From NCBI GenBank assembly GCA_023416995.1, contig JAEZGI010000027.1, positions 219,276-283,275 on the forward strand: a stretch of 64,000 nucleotides of DNA, in the 5' to 3' direction. The DNA comes from Bacteroidota bacterium (GTDB lineage Bacteria > Bacteroidota > Bacteroidia > Chitinophagales > Chitinophagaceae). Under the pieces are notes generated by a model, which saw nothing but the letters and a program-made list of their open reading frames with translations, did no database searches and was not told where the DNA came from. Positions 52,021 to 60,018 of the stretch are shown one piece after another. Positions within the stretch are counted from its first letter, which is position 1. Each line of letters begins with the position of its first letter. A program made the position numbers and the translations under genes.

Positions 52021-55000
52021 TCAATCAGTGTAAAAAGCTTCATTGAGTTGCCGAACAACCGTCGGCCCTTGTAAAGCTATAAAAAATATCAGCAAAGCAG
52101 GAAAGCTCGTATAAAAATCAACAGTGCTGCCTTTAACTATTATTTGCTGCCACTGCTGACATATTTGAAGTATCTGTTTAGGGGTAAGGTCGGGCAAACG
52201 CTCAGCCAACATACGATAGAACCTGAGTCGATAATTTGGATACAGGGTACGACAAGCCGCCTCCAGTACATCATCTAGCTGTTCGTCACTAACCAGATTT
52301 GCCAGCTCGCCAAAAGTGCCGCTACAATAATAATTAGAGCCTCCCATGTCGGTAAGCAGTTTAGTTGCTTCATGAATCAACCCAAATTCCGCAAATCGGA
52401 GAGCCATCGCTGCCCGTACCTCATTACGCCCTACATCAATCTCAGATAATGATTTTTCGCGAAAATTTAATAGCTCTGCTAGCGGCAAAAATCGACAAAT
52501 AGCAGCGACAGCAGATGCTGGCAAATCGACATTATCCCAGTAATTTTGATGGATAATTTGGTTGAGGCGTTTATCGAGAGCCTCGTCAGGTAAAAACCTG
52601 AAAATCTCTGAAAGACTTTTCTGGAAATAGTGGATGGTATTTCGATCTGGACATGATCCAATCAACTCTTCATAAAGGCCTTCAAAATCTTCCTTTCCAC
52701 CCCATTCGTAAGTTGCAGCCTTAACTTTCAATAAATTCTCTGGTTCCGTTACAAACTCTGCGAGATACGCTAGTTGTTTGGTGTTGATGTGCTTTTGTTC
52801 GACCAAACTTTGAATGGCCCAAAGTGCTGGTAGATCCCAATTAAAAGATATTTCCGTTGCAAGCTCTTCCAACATTTTATGATGGCCCTTTTTTATGAGA
52901 TAGCCGAAGAATTTTCGTAGCATTTTGTCCTTCTCGGGATGTCCACTTTTAAGTATAGCGTGTTTGATATCCTGCTTTACACTTACTGACCTTACCGACT
53001 CAATGGGTAAATAAGGCGCCAAACCATCAAAAAGTTCTACTACCGGCCATAAATTTGTGGTTGCCTGCTGTGACCAGCTCAGCGCTCCTGCGATATCAGT
53101 CCAGCGAAGGTCAGGCATAACTCCCAGGGTGAGAATAATTAAATCATTCCGCGTAGGCAAGTCCTCTATCAGACGAAATGGTTCCAGTTGCTGTCCGTTA
53201 AGTTCGCTCATGGCGGCTTGGATAACTATTTTTCCACGCAAGCGCTCTAACTCCGAAACATTTGACTCAAACATGCTAAGCGCCGATCGTGCCGCGTCTT
53301 TGCCGTTTTCGGACAAATATCCAGCCAACACTCCAACGACCCTTTCACGAATCTCACTTCGCCAATGAGTACGGTTTTGTATTAGTTGATGGAGTTGTTT
53401 TTCGGAAAGGTACGGCGCCGCACCTGAGATATAATCCTCGATGTACCATTTATCTTCATCTGCTGATAGGATTTCCTGAACAGCGAGGTCTCCGAAACCG
53501 CGGCGCGCCAATAGCTCAAAAAAGTACTTCCGATCATTAATAGTCGGCATACTATTATAGAGATTGCTTTTTGCAATAATTTCCTGCTTGCAATTCTCCT
53601 GCTCTCCCTTGTCTAATATGTGAAAGCAAGCCAACATCAAAAATAGCCTGTGCTCCTCTTTGGTTAACCGCTCAATAGAATTGAGTGCAAACTTTTTCGA
53701 TGCCGGACTGACGTATTGGGCGATGGTTAAAAATACTTCGCTTTGAAGATGATAAACTGTATCAATTTCGTCTAGGAACCTGTTAATCTGCCAGTCGACT
53801 TCTTCCCTAGTCATAAACGGCAATAAATATTCGAGGAATTGATGACCTTTTTCCAATTCAAATGTGTGAAAAGGCCTGTTAGGGACCTCAAGAAAATCAC
53901 TCATGTTATCCCTTAACCTATAATATAAATCTTCTGGAATTTTGGACTTATCGTATGAGTGTTCAGAAAGCGGACCATAATATTTGCAAAACAGTTTTAG
54001 TAATAGGCTGACAAAATGATAGGACATGTCTTCAACAAAAGAAAACGCTTGGGTAACCCACGAGACTGTCTCTGCGGCTGGACAGGCTTCGGCAAAACCT
54101 AAATAGCCCAGACTTCTTGTATAAGATTTGATAGCTGTCGACAAACACTGAACAGGATCAGTTTCTCTCCTATTGTCAGCTGCCCACCGCATCCAGTAAA
54201 ATGCAGCTATTGCCCCGCCCTCGTCACTATCTCTGTCCTGTATAATATCCAGCACCATCAGCTCAATTTCAGCTGGCATATCTGGTGAGTTCCGAGCAAA
54301 AAGTTCAGAGAGCATCTTTCCTCGCTTATAACTATTTTTTATAGACCTTATAAAATCAATCGCTTTTTCAATAGACCATATATGGTAGTTGATAAGCGAG
54401 GAGAATAAACGTTCATTGACGTGATCGACTTCTATCTGCGTTGAAGCTAGGGCCAGTGCGCATTGAGTACAGGCGGCCAAAAACCGCGGGTTATTATAGG
54501 CAGCGATTAAGTCCTGATCAGCTGAAGATAGTCGCATCATGACTGATTTGATATCGCGGGCATAACCGTCGTACTGATTATCGATTTCATCCCAGGATTT
54601 TCGCCATTTAGGGCTTATCAGAAAAACAAAGTCATCGGCTGGCGCGTTAACAGATTCAAGGTGAAAACATAGATTTCTAGTAATGTAGGCGGATGGGGTG
54701 AGTCCGTCAGTTCTTACCACATAAACACCCCACCCCGCAATTGCTTTCTCGTAATGGTTGAGTTCGCCGTTTAATTCCAGCCGGTGTTTTAAATAAGCCC
54801 CAAAACGCGGATGAATTAGTGTTAAGGCTTTTCGGTCAGGGCTTCGCAGGATGAACCGAGCCAGGAGTTCAATCACGTCATCTGCCTTATCTCCCCCAAT
54901 TGGATCAAAAGAATTTCGGAAAATGCCGAGTAAATCAGCTATAGGCAATGGAGCCAAGGTAAGGGCGATCGTATTAAGCATTTGACGCGCAGCAACCTCG

Positions 55001-56598
55001 AGTTCGCTAAATCGCTTACCCCACAAGCTTTCCTGTTCTTTCCACCAGCGGTCAAATACCCCTTCAAGACCGGGCTGCCACATGTCCAGTTCCTTATTCA
55101 GGTGAGACGCTTTTTTACCCGCTATTTCTTCAAATAAAAGACACAATATTAGCGGGTCTCCTCCCGTAAGTTCAAAAATGCGAGTTAAAACGATGGGGTC
55201 ATCTGCAGCAATTGCATATTCACCCCCAATCTGTTTCATAGCCTCCTGGATTTTCAATAAGCTTAGTGGGCCAAGTTTGAACCAGCACGCATAACCTTGT
55301 CGATCCCATCCTAGCGCTTGTAACCATCCAAAGCCCCTGCGGTTCGCAATATCCCGCGCCGACAACAATATTTTAATTTGGAGGGAAGTGTTTGTCGGAA
55401 ACAGGGAGATGTCTACATCCCAACCGGCGGCTTCATCAAGACCATCAATAATGAGCAGGACAGTTTTAGGATATCGCACGTGCTGTCCGACGAGATAGGT
55501 AAAAAGGGCGCGTTTATCCTGGTGCAGCGAGTTTACGGCTTCGTTCGGCGTAACGAGTTGCAATAACCGTGAACAAATGTACCCAAATATTTGCGGCTCT
55601 GAGTTGAAGCCAAATCGAATTGAGACAGGGACAAAAATACTTTCTATATCATGACGCGCTGCCAAACTTTTAAACCAGTGTGCTAATATGGTAGATTTAC
55701 CCATGCCAGCGGTTCCAGTATAGATTGCCAAAGTTGGCGCTGTTGTGTCATTGAGCCAGCTATCAAGTTTCTGTAATTCGGCGTTCCTGCCACCAAACGG
55801 ACGTGGAGAACGATCGCCTCCAATATAATAGCTTAAGAAATTTTCGATTAGTAATTTGTCTTTAATAACAGCCGATGAAACGTTAAGTGGAATGGGTGGG
55901 GCGGGCCGAGTGACTGCCCGCCAGTACTGTTCAATCTCATGGTCCCATTTAAGTTTCTGAACTCTGGAATCGATAACCGTAGATTCAAATCGTTTGTTGC
56001 CCCGTAATTTTTCCAATCTTTCCAAAAAAAGGCTAGACGGAATGAGCCAACCACCATCTGCTGTTGTTTGACCCCGGGATTCCGTTACTATGCCAATACA
56101 TCCGCCAGTTCGGAGATTAATGCCTGGGGAGCCGCTTGCGCCGCTTAGAATATTAGAATTTTTAAATTTATAAAAACCATGTGGAAATCTGGAGGAGTTT
56201 GCGGCTCTTGTTCGCCATTCATATACACCCTGGTAGCCGTCGCCGCGTGTTTCGCTAAAGATCTTTGGAAAACCAAAGCCTACAATCTTATCCTCTGGCA
56301 ATATTTCATTACTCAAAATCAAATAATTGCCCGTTTCAAAATTGTGCGTTTCTGCAATACAGTAATCTTCATCCACTTCCCGAGACAAATCTCGGATATA
56401 AGCTAAAACTGGCTTGTCAATACCCTCTTCGTAAAACTCGAAAGTATCACCAATCTTCTTTTCTGGGGAGATACAATGTGCACAAGTCAACAATATTTGT
56501 GGCGCTACAAAGCAGCCGGTGCCCTTGACATTCCCGTTCTTCACCCAAACACAGGTTGACTCAATAAGGGCAGAAAGTGTATCGCTATTCGTTATCAT
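52021..56598 (-). CDS. Trypsin-like protease fused to a NACHT/STAND NTPase with a very long C-terminal region
   Basis: 1525 residues, intact. Residues about 10-195: trypsin-like serine protease with His41 (LLTCAHCI), Asp78 (DEDYCIAE) and Ser155 in SGASGSPG. Residues about 265-500: P-loop NTPase of STAND/NACHT type with Walker A GTAGMGKST (295-303), Walker B VLLIIDGLDEA (380-390), sensor-like ILLSARD, and the TGGDPLIL motif of the winged-helix end. Residues about 520-1525 are mostly helical in pattern with no family I can name; they may be superhelical repeats that sense a trigger. No signal peptide or membrane segment. The start overlaps the TRYPCO1-like gene by 14 nt, so the two are coupled. 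Known STAND proteins oligomerise on binding a ligand and activate the N-terminal effector; this is the expected logic here. Confidence 0.9.
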   Translation of the reverse strand: MITNSDTLSALIESTCVWVKNGNVKGTGCFVAPQILLTCAHCISPEKKIGDTFEFYEEGIDKPVLAYIRDLSREVDEDYCIAETHNFETGNYLILSNEILPEDKIVGFGFPKIFSETRGDGYQGVYEWRTRAANSSRFPHGFYKFKNSNILSGASGSPGINLRTGGCIGIVTESRGQTTADGGWLIPSSLFLERLEKLRGNKRFESTVIDSRVQKLKWDHEIEQYWRAVTRPAPPIPLNVSSAVIKDKLLIENFLSYYIGGDRSPRPFGGRNAELQKLDSWLNDTTAPTLAIYTGTAGMGKSTILAHWFKSLAARHDIESIFVPVSIRFGFNSEPQIFGYICSRLLQLVTPNEAVNSLHQDKRALFTYLVGQHVRYPKTVLLIIDGLDEAAGWDVDISLFPTNTSLQIKILLSARDIANRRGFGWLQALGWDRQGYACWFKLGPLSLLKIQEAMKQIGGEYAIAADDPIVLTRIFELTGGDPLILCLLFEEIAGKKASHLNKELDMWQPGLEGVFDRWWKEQESLWGKRFSELEVAARQMLNTIALTLAPLPIADLLGIFRNSFDPIGGDKADDVIELLARFILRSPDRKALTLIHPRFGAYLKHRLELNGELNHYEKAIAGWGVYVVRTDGLTPSAYITRNLCFHLESVNAPADDFVFLISPKWRKSWDEIDNQYDGYARDIKSVMMRLSSADQDLIAAYNNPRFLAACTQCALALASTQIEVDHVNERLFSSLINYHIWSIEKAIDFIRSIKNSYKRGKMLSELFARNSPDMPAEIELMVLDIIQDRDSDEGGAIAAFYWMRWAADNRRETDPVQCLSTAIKSYTRSLGYLGFAEACPAAETVSWVTQAFSFVEDMSYHFVSLLLKLFCKYYGPLSEHSYDKSKIPEDLYYRLRDNMSDFLEVPNRPFHTFELEKGHQFLEYLLPFMTREEVDWQINRFLDEIDTVYHLQSEVFLTIAQYVSPASKKFALNSIERLTKEEHRLFLMLACFHILDKGEQENCKQEIIAKSNLYNSMPTINDRKYFFELLARRGFGDLAVQEILSADEDKWYIEDYISGAAPYLSEKQLHQLIQNRTHWRSEIRERVVGVLAGYLSENGKDAARSALSMFESNVSELERLRGKIVIQAAMSELNGQQLEPFRLIEDLPTRNDLIILTLGVMPDLRWTDIAGALSWSQQATTNLWPVVELFDGLAPYLPIESVRSVSVKQDIKHAILKSGHPEKDKMLRKFFGYLIKKGHHKMLEELATEISFNWDLPALWAIQSLVEQKHINTKQLAYLAEFVTEPENLLKVKAATYEWGGKEDFEGLYEELIGSCPDRNTIHYFQKSLSEIFRFLPDEALDKRLNQIIHQNYWDNVDLPASAVAAICRFLPLAELLNFREKSLSEIDVGRNEVRAAMALRFAEFGLIHEATKLLTDMGGSNYYCSGTFGELANLVSDEQLDDVLEAACRTLYPNYRLRFYRMLAERLPDLTPKQILQICQQWQQIIVKGSTVDFYTSFPALLIFFIALQGPTVVRQLNEAFYTD

Positions 56599-56968
56599 CG
56601 CTTTGAGGTACTTCTTGGATAGCTTTCATTTCAGGGATAGGGAGTTGTTTCTTTTCCCACTCTAGTGTAATTTTCAGGTTAGCCTTACCTTCGCCGCTGC
56701 ATAATAAGGCAAGTAATTTACCCGCTCTCAGCGACATTTCAAGTCCAAACTCAACAGAACATTTATCAGGACTGATCTCCTTCAGCGTATCCACCAAAAG
56801 TGCGCTAACTGATCGTATCGATCCCGCCAGATTTTCGTAGGTGGTTTCGAAATCTGCAACTTTGTCCCGCTTGTTTGATTGACCGTCTTCTATGACTGAG
56901 ACTTCAATTAGGAATTCTTCTCCCGCTTTGGAGCGACTGGTAATAATTTGAGTGTTTCTGGGTTCCAT
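56585..56968 (-). CDS. TRYPCO1 (trypsin-co-occurring domain 1, CU044_2847-type) protein
   Basis: 127 residues. The family is recognised from its core: an N-terminal strand pair (EEFLIEVSVIED), a helix (YENLAGSIRSVSALLVDTLKEI) and the signature SPDKCSVEFGLEMSLRAGKLLALL followed by GKANLKITLEWEKK. Proteins with this domain are known mainly as neighbours of trypsin-like proteases in predicted conflict systems; molecular function is not established. It is the first gene of a two-gene operon and overlaps the trypsin-STAND gene, as the name of the domain predicts. Cytoplasmic. Confidence 0.82.
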   Translation of the reverse strand: MEPRNTQIITSRSKAGEEFLIEVSVIEDGQSNKRDKVADFETTYENLAGSIRSVSALLVDTLKEISPDKCSVEFGLEMSLRAGKLLALLCSGEGKANLKITLEWEKKQLPIPEMKAIQEVPQSDDNE

Positions 56969-57640
56969 ATTTAATATGAATTTACAGCTGAAGTCGGATG
57001 TTCCTGGCCCTATCCGAAGGTAATGATTTGTAAGAAATCTTTTAACAATAGCTTACTGTAACCTGGGTCTATAAACTCACGGTACAATCTGTTGATCCTA
57101 ATTAGACTTGGTTGTTATTTCAATTGAAGAATTTTTCTTTATTTAATTAGAGAGGTTGGCTACAGTTGTTCTCTGCAGTATTATACGGCTATGTGTATTG
57201 CTAAAACAATACGCAAATTGAATTTCTCAGAAGCCTGATTGAAGGATTCCGACCTTCAAAATGCAATAGAGGGATATCACAAGCGATGGGTAGATGAGTA
57301 GGACAATTTGAATTTTCCGCACTTAACCGCACACACTGTGACGTCCATGAATTTGGTTTGGTTGAGTGCATGCCTAAAGAACTTCAGGCGCGATTCAAAG
57401 AAAAATATTACAAGCTATATGGGTGGAAAGGAAAAGCAAAAGGTCAAATTTGCAATGGACTTTAGATAACTATTTATTAGGTGCTCAGATAGGTTGTCCC
57501 AAGGTGCGTTTGTTCCTTTAGGAAAGGGAAAAATGTTATTGGTAAAAAGAGCGGCTCAGGTATCCTGCGATTTTTCCCACCCTCACCAACAACAAGAGTT
57601 TAGGAAAGTGCTGTAACGGCAATTGGCGCTAAATGAGAAA
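56969..57640 (+). other. Gene-free stretch with an unrecognised coding remnant
   Basis: Nothing intact. At about 57236-57475 (plus) broken frames read LKDSDLQNAIEGYHKRWVDE, then a stop, then NLNFPHLTAHT, and in another frame LQARFKEKYYKLYGWKGKAK. They look like pieces of a decayed gene, but I do not recognise the family. Confidence 0.4.
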
Positions 57641-58118
57641 GCGGCCTACAGGAGGCCCCTCATCAGCAAAACTAAAACTACCCTTCCGAGGACACAATCA
57701 GGTGATCCCGAACTTTGACATCCAGAAAAGCACCCGGCGTTTTTGATCTTGCCGGTGAGCCCCTCATCTGCTCTGGAAGGTTTCGTTGCTCCCGAGGGGT
57801 GATTGTGTGATAGAATTAACGACACGGCGTTAGCCTTCTACGCCGCTGTAAAGATGTTTTTCGAATCAGCAACGGTGCCAGTTATGCCTCGACTGGACAC
57901 ATAACAAACGCCAAGTACTTTGTTTGCTCTGTTTAGCAGCAGGACCATGAACTGTTCCATGATGTCAATTTTTCTTCATTCCAAGCCAGCAGCAATATTG
58001 TTTTAGCATCACTGGGAGAAGTGATCAAAGGGCGCTCTGAGTTCTTGACCTTAGATTTGTAGACAAGCTCGACTTTGGAGGCTACTTGCCATGCAGGCTT
58101 GTTGAGTGTTGATTCCAT
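57640..58118 (-). pseudogene. RadC-type JAB-domain protein, degraded
   Basis: Starts MESTLNKPAWQVASKVELVY at 58118. After a frameshift near 57960 it continues MVLLLNRANKVLGVCYVSS and GITGTVADSKNIFTAA. A stop then falls where Leu is expected, followed by KANAVSLILSHNHPSGATKPSRAD (the HxHPSG metal-binding motif), a second frameshift near NAGCF, DVKVRDHLIVSSEG, and another stop. All conserved blocks of the RadC family are visible in order across shifted frames. RadC copies of this type ride on Bacteroidota mobile elements. Confidence 0.82.
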
Positions 58119-58303
58119 AAAACTAATTTTTGGAACCTTCACAGGCTTGCACCGAAATTAAGCGCAAGGGGAATGGAGATAAATGATGGGTTTGTGCGTC
58201 TGGTTTTGTGTTTATGCCGTAGTGCCTTGCCAAGGTATTAGGGTAAAGCGCTAGTTTGAGCAAGAATGTAAACCTACAGCCAAGTATGGGTCCAGTTGAT
58301 GAT

Positions 58304-58470
58304 TTATTTTTTGCCATGAGGAAGCTATTCGGATATGCGATTAACAGGATGCTCAGCGATCTTATACAGAACTTCTTTCAGCCAAGCATAAGGTGCAACG
58401 CCATGCATTTTGTTACGTGGTTGCCGGGTTGCAAACAGCCGGGCGGTGACAGTTGTCATAGTACCCCCCA
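58304..58470 (-). pseudogene. IS66-type transposase C-terminal remnant
   Basis: On the minus strand one frame reads NKMHGVAPYAWLKEVLYKIA, EHPVNRISE, a stop, then LPHGKK and a terminal stop at 58304-58306. This matches the 'hG.nPyeWL.dvL.ri..hp..ri.eLLPHnWk' end of IS66 transposases. Only the tail is left; no terminal inverted repeats were identified. Confidence 0.6.
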
Positions 58471-58545
58471 TGGCCAGGTCTTTGCAAGTGTCGTAGATAA
58501 ATTCTTAGCTATGTCCACATGCAGACATACAATTCAAAAAACAAA

Positions 58546-59859
58546 ATGAACACCAGCGAAGGTTTAAGACAAGAAATTGGACTATGGGGCTTGACTTCAA
58601 ATATCACCAACACTGTTATAGGTTCTGGTATCTTTGTATTACCCGCTTTGGTAGATGAAGGATTGGGAGCTGCCGGGGTACTTGCTTACCTGTTTTGCGG
58701 GGCATTGATGACAATGGTCATGCTCTGTTTTGCTGAAGTAGGGAGCAAGATAACAATTACAGGTGGAGCATATGCGTATATAGAAAACGCCTTTGGAAAA
58801 TATTTCGGATTTCTCACGGCAAACCTGTTCATATTTGGCGCCTCGCTCATGGCAACTGCTGCTGTTGCTAATGCCGTGGCAGACACTTTATCTTACCTCC
58901 TTCCAATATTCGCGGACCGCGTTTTCAGAGCTGTCTTTTTCCTTATACTTTTTGCCGGCCTTATAATGATTAACGTAAAAGGCGTTAAAGAAAGCATCAC
59001 GTTTGTTAAGGTAACAACTTTTATAAAATTAGCACCCCTGCTCCTCTTGATTTGTTGGGGGGCCACAAAAGTTAACACAGGCAATCTCACATGGACCACA
59101 ATACCGCCACTGACGGATTTTGGAAAAGTTTCGCTAATTCTCTTTTTTGCTTTCCAGGGTGCCGAAAATAGTTTAAGTGTAAGTGGCGAGGTCAAAAATC
59201 CGGCGAAAGTAATTCCCAAAAGTATCTTATTGAGCACGTTACTTGTGTTAATCATTTATGCCGGTGTACACCTGGTAGCCAGGGGCGTTCTTGGTAATTC
59301 GCTTGCCTCATACACAAATGCACCACTGGCAGAAACGGCAAAAGTAATAATGGGTCCATTTGGAATCACATTAATGATCCTGGGTGCGGCAATTTCTATG
59401 TTTGGATATCTAAGCAGCGATATTCTTAACATGCCTCGCGTCTTATTTCGTTCTGCAAAAGATAACGTGATACCGCTGAAAGTTTTGGCAAAAGTGCATC
59501 CACGTTTCGCCACGCCCTATGTTTCAGTTATTGTATTTACCGCTTTGGGTTGTCTTCTTGCTATTGTCGGAGGCTTCAGACAGTTGGCATTACTTTCTAC
59601 TTGCTCGGTACTCTTGATATATTTGGGTGTTGCCCTGGCAGTTATAAAATTAAGAATGAAGAAAAAGCCATCAGTTGCTACGTTTAAGATCCCCGGGGGC
59701 TTATTGGTACCGCTTATCTCAGTTGGCGTAATTGTATGGTTCTTGACCAATCTTCAAATCAATGAGATGATCAGTATGTTTATCTTTATCTGCATACTAA
59801 GCATTGTCTATTTCTTTTTAAAGTTCTTTGAAACTAAACCGCCAGATATTGTCAGTTAA
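58546..59859 (+). CDS. APC-superfamily amino acid permease
   Basis: 437 residues from the ATG at 58546 (MNTSEGLRQEIGLWGLTSN); an in-frame ATG at 58519 is an alternative. About twelve membrane segments. The substrate-site helix 1 signature is NTVIGSGIFVLPALV, followed by 'GALMTMVMLCFAEVGSKITITGGAYAYIENAFG' (about 50-85), which is the APC helix 2-3 signature, and AFQGAENSLSVSGEVKNPAKVIPKS near helix 6. Takes up or exchanges amino acids; the substrate is unknown. It stands at the right edge of the decayed island and is intact. Confidence 0.92.
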   Translation: MNTSEGLRQEIGLWGLTSNITNTVIGSGIFVLPALVDEGLGAAGVLAYLFCGALMTMVMLCFAEVGSKITITGGAYAYIENAFGKYFGFLTANLFIFGASLMATAAVANAVADTLSYLLPIFADRVFRAVFFLILFAGLIMINVKGVKESITFVKVTTFIKLAPLLLLICWGATKVNTGNLTWTTIPPLTDFGKVSLILFFAFQGAENSLSVSGEVKNPAKVIPKSILLSTLLVLIIYAGVHLVARGVLGNSLASYTNAPLAETAKVIMGPFGITLMILGAAISMFGYLSSDILNMPRVLFRSAKDNVIPLKVLAKVHPRFATPYVSVIVFTALGCLLAIVGGFRQLALLSTCSVLLIYLGVALAVIKLRMKKKPSVATFKIPGGLLVPLISVGVIVWFLTNLQINEMISMFIFICILSIVYFFLKFFETKPPDIVS

Positions 59860-60018
59860 ACCCATTCCGAACCACATGAAAACAAAACTCTTTCATATCG
59901 CTCATAGTCGTGCGGCGATAAAGGTTACCACTACCACAATGATAGATCCTCATCGGAAAGCCCTGCGCTTCCTGATATAAAAATTGATTGGCAATAAGAT
60001 TTATCTCTCACGCGCGTC

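Larger units (their letters stand above)
48901..58545. mobile_element. Decayed genomic island at tRNA-Leu
   Basis: Inferred from a broken tyrosine integrase next to the tRNA 3' end, broken radC and IS66 remnants at the other side, a visibly more AT-rich caspase gene, and long stretches with no intact gene. No second copy of the tRNA 3' end (attR) was found by eye, so the right border is approximate. Cargo: a caspase-family gene and a TRYPCO1 plus trypsin-STAND operon. Confidence 0.65.

Noticed and set aside
58256..58549. Plus-strand ORF of 97 residues beginning MSKNVNLQ
   Set aside because: It runs opposite to the IS66-like remnant, which explains the sequence better; no protein features of its own.
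56969..60018. attR copy of the tRNA-Leu 3' end
   Set aside because: I looked for GGTTCGAATCCAG and TCCTGGGCA and did not find a convincing second copy by eye.
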